Positions 62,823 through 64,000 of a stretch of 64,000 nt of DNA are shown here, in pieces. The notes beneath the pieces are model-generated. The model saw only the letters and a program-made list of their open reading frames with translations. It was not told the origin of the DNA and ran no database searches. Made by a program: the position numbers and the translations under genes. The stretch covers positions 1-64,000 of the forward strand of contig NZ_AXZL01000048.1 of assembly GCF_000485795.1 (NCBI RefSeq). The letters run 5' to 3'. Source of the DNA: Shewanella decolorationis S12. Lineage in GTDB: Bacteria; Pseudomonadota; Gammaproteobacteria; Enterobacterales; Shewanellaceae. Position 1 is the first letter of the stretch. Every line of letters starts with the position of its first letter.

Positions 62823-63351
62823 TCAAGTAAAGTTAAGCATAAATTCGTCTAAATCTTTTGCGATTGTATCTATCGTTTTCTTTTCTGACTGCTGAAGAAC
62901 TGCTGCATGATAAGAAAATTTGTTACGCAATTGCTGAAAGTTTAATTGGTAGCTTTTTCCACTCAATATGGTTTCAATCGGATTATTGTAGCCTTTGAAT
63001 AGACCCAGCAAACCAGACCTTTGGTCTAAACTACTTTTTATGGATGCTGCGACATTTACGACATCATGGTAATCATCACAAAACTGCCTTAGCATCGTCT
63101 CATAATTAAATTGACTAATTTGAAATTCATTTTCTAAAGCAACACGATTTTTTAATTCATTGATTTGGTGAAAAATATAAGATAAACGTAAATAAATATT
63201 AGATACGTCTATCTGAGCTATTAATCCAATATTCCGTTTATAATTTTTCGTTTAAGTCTAAAGAGTTTGTTGGGTTTCTCATTTCTTCAAAAACATTCAT
63301 TATTAGTTTTTTGAACAAATCTAATACATAGTTCGGATCAGTTAGTTCCAT
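62823..63351 (-). pseudogene. Frameshifted gene of unknown function
   Basis: A frame from ATG 63351 (AGGTAAG ribosome-binding site) encodes MELTDPNYVLDLFKKLIM and onward for 37 codons, then stops at 63240-63238. One base shift at the T5 run 63244-63248 continues it in another frame through NYKRNIGLIAQIDV and LRLSYIFHQINELKNRVALE into a 90-residue frame ending at 62823 (C-terminus DLDEFMLNFT). A single inserted base would explain the break and yields a helix-rich protein of about 167 residues. A+T-rich and unrecognised; consistent with imported, decaying DNA. Confidence 0.6.
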
Positions 63352-63483
63352 AATCTTACCTAAAAAATAGAATCACCCGAAGTAAACAATAACATAATCA
63401 CTTTCGATTTTCCGACAATAAATTTGGCCGACTAAATTTGACCACCCAATTTAAATAAACAACATAACGGACTTTCAGTTTGC
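63352..63483. other. Short A+T-rich intergenic stretch
   Basis: No gene is visible. It includes near-direct repeats AAATTTGGCCGACT and AAATTTGACCACC at 63420-63449. These are too weak to call an element end. Confidence 0.4.
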
Positions 63484-63672
63484 CTACAACTTGTAAAAGT
63501 TAATATTATTTAAAAAAGAACCATCAAAAACCGTAGGGGCAGCTTCTGAGGCAAAAATTAGCACTAATTCATTAAAAATCGTGTATTTCAGACGAGGTAA
63601 GTCATCCCATAGTGCTTGGGAAGTGTTAGGCAATGATTGCTGTCGAAGGGATATAGTCGCTATCTGTTGCAA
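63484..63672 (-). CDS. Small frame of unknown status downstream of RAYT remnant
   Basis: A 62-residue frame (starting MQQIATISLRQQSLPNTSQALW and ending NNINFYKL), which overlaps the RAYT remnant's last 13 bases in another frame. The start is a TTG and its reading could extend farther upstream within the remnant region, since that frame is open. No domain is recognised, and codon content is unremarkable. It may be the tail of another broken gene rather than a true small protein. Confidence 0.3.
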   Translation of the reverse strand: MQQIATISLRQQSLPNTSQALWDDLPRLKYTIFNELVLIFASEAAPTVFDGSFLNNINFYKL

Positions 63673-63842
63673 TGAAAGTGCTGACAGCTTGCCGCAAAGT
63701 GCCGTCGTCGCTTTTCAAGATGTTCGCAGTAATCGCTCAGTTCTTGCAAGGTTCCTACTGGGCCATGAAATAGCTTGCCAAAATCTGTGATCAGCTTGAG
63801 CCAATTGTCATGGGGGATATTTAATTTACGTATTCCACCGCG
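63660..63842 (-). pseudogene. C-terminal remnant of a RAYT transposase
   Basis: The frame from 63842 leftward to TAG 63662-63660 (not listed as an ORF for lack of a start) reads IRKLNIPHDNWLKLITDFGK, then LFHGPVGTLQELSDYCEHLE and KRRRHFAASCQHF. This matches the C-terminal end of Shewanella RAYT proteins, where NWLKL, LFHGAVG, YCE and KRRR blocks occur before the end. Upstream of 63842 the frame is closed by TAG (63845-63843), and the sequence there belongs to another frame, so this is a truncated copy. It is unrelated in position to the N-terminal RAYT piece at the left edge. Confidence 0.65.
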
Positions 63843-64000
63843 CTAACTGAGAATTTCCCAATATAAATTCGATCTCATTTTGCGACAGTACATTTGCATC
63901 TTCGGATTCAAGCACTTTAAGATCTAAATGACATCCCATATTGGCACAAAAGAACTGTACTATTTTCAATCTAAAACTAGTAAGTTCATTCGCCTCTAAC
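63826..64000 (-). CDS. Partial unrecognised frame at right edge
   Basis: Read leftward from 63999, an open frame of 57 codons (beginning LEANELTSFRLKIVQFFCAN and ending SQLARWNT) stops at TAA 63828-63826. The start lies beyond the window. Its 3' end overlaps the RAYT remnant by 17 bases in another frame, suggesting that unrelated sequence was joined here. Amphipathic, with two cysteines; no family is recognised. Confidence 0.35.
   Translation of the reverse strand, partial: LEANELTSFRLKIVQFFCANMGCHLDLKVLESEDANVLSQNEIEFILGNSQLARWNT

Noticed and set aside
63420..63449. Direct repeats AAATTTGGCCGACT/AAATTTGACCACC as insertion-sequence ends or an attachment site.
   Set aside because: The match is short and imperfect, with no target duplication or transposase or integrase linked to it.

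Overview
The window looks like a chromosomal segment of a Shewanella-type gammaproteobacterium. This is inferred from protein content and operon style, since no rRNA or marker gene was compared: a three-subunit selenocysteine formate dehydrogenase with its own selA/selB/selC, a hut operon, a TonB-linked sucrose locus, and REP/RAYT mobile sequences. No intact prophage, plasmid origin or CRISPR array is visible.

Layout. 1-450: the 5' end of a RAYT transposase running off the left edge, a duplicated RAYT 5' fragment, and REP-like hairpin units. 571-5413: envelope genes (DUF3157-like, DUF481-like, LprI/MliC-type lysozyme inhibitor), then a sigma-54-type promoter with three phased GGACAC sites driving a membrane-anchored coiled-coil protein, followed by an M48 peptidase with a type IV pilin-like C-terminus. 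5479-16971: a selenium/formate island with yedF, yedE, fdhD, selC (tRNA-Sec, lying antisense inside the 3' end of selB), selB, selA, fdhE, fdhI, fdhH and fdhG. fdhG is read through an in-frame UGA followed by a SECIS-like hairpin. 17579-23093: histidine utilisation (hutH, hutU, hutC and divergent hutI) with a palindromic HutC operator. 23160-31120: a siderophore-interacting reductase with a MarR regulator and paired operators, a phosphatase-like periplasmic protein, a DUF885 lipoprotein and several membrane proteins without assigned function. 31484-34621: mtnC, a GFA-family protein, two hotdog thioesterases, a GNAT protein and an HPP membrane protein. 34729-39152: a large MORN-like secreted protein and a long-chain acyl-CoA ligase. 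39281-45844: a YtrA-type GntR regulator with an ABC pair, divergent from a secreted alpha/beta hydrolase, a NatAB-like ABC exporter and a small PspB-like protein. 46017-54515: mogA and the sucrose locus (fructokinase, TonB receptor, MFS permease, sucrose phosphorylase, LacI regulator), tied together by CTTAATCGATTAAG operators. 54605-58477: a DHA2 efflux pump, a NlpC/P60 lipoprotein, a TauE/SafE permease and a pirin. 58718-62560: a shortened KdpD-like kinase and KdpE-like regulator directly upstream of a Ktr/Trk potassium transporter. 62753-64000: a decayed AT-rich tail with a REP relic, a frameshifted gene, an unrecognised small frame and the C-terminal remnant of another RAYT.

How the genes work together. 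The selenium island is close to self-contained. SelA and tRNA-Sec make Sec-tRNA, SelB delivers it to the fdhG UGA, FdhD and FdhE mature the enzyme, and YedE/YedF may supply selenium. The sucrose locus forms a complete uptake-to-catabolism route: outer membrane receptor, MFS permease, phosphorolysis, then fructose phosphorylation. The most unusual items are the peptidase-pilin fusion behind the QseF/GlrR-like sigma-54 promoter, the selC-in-selB overprinting, and the REP hairpin that can sequester the RAYT ribosome-binding site.
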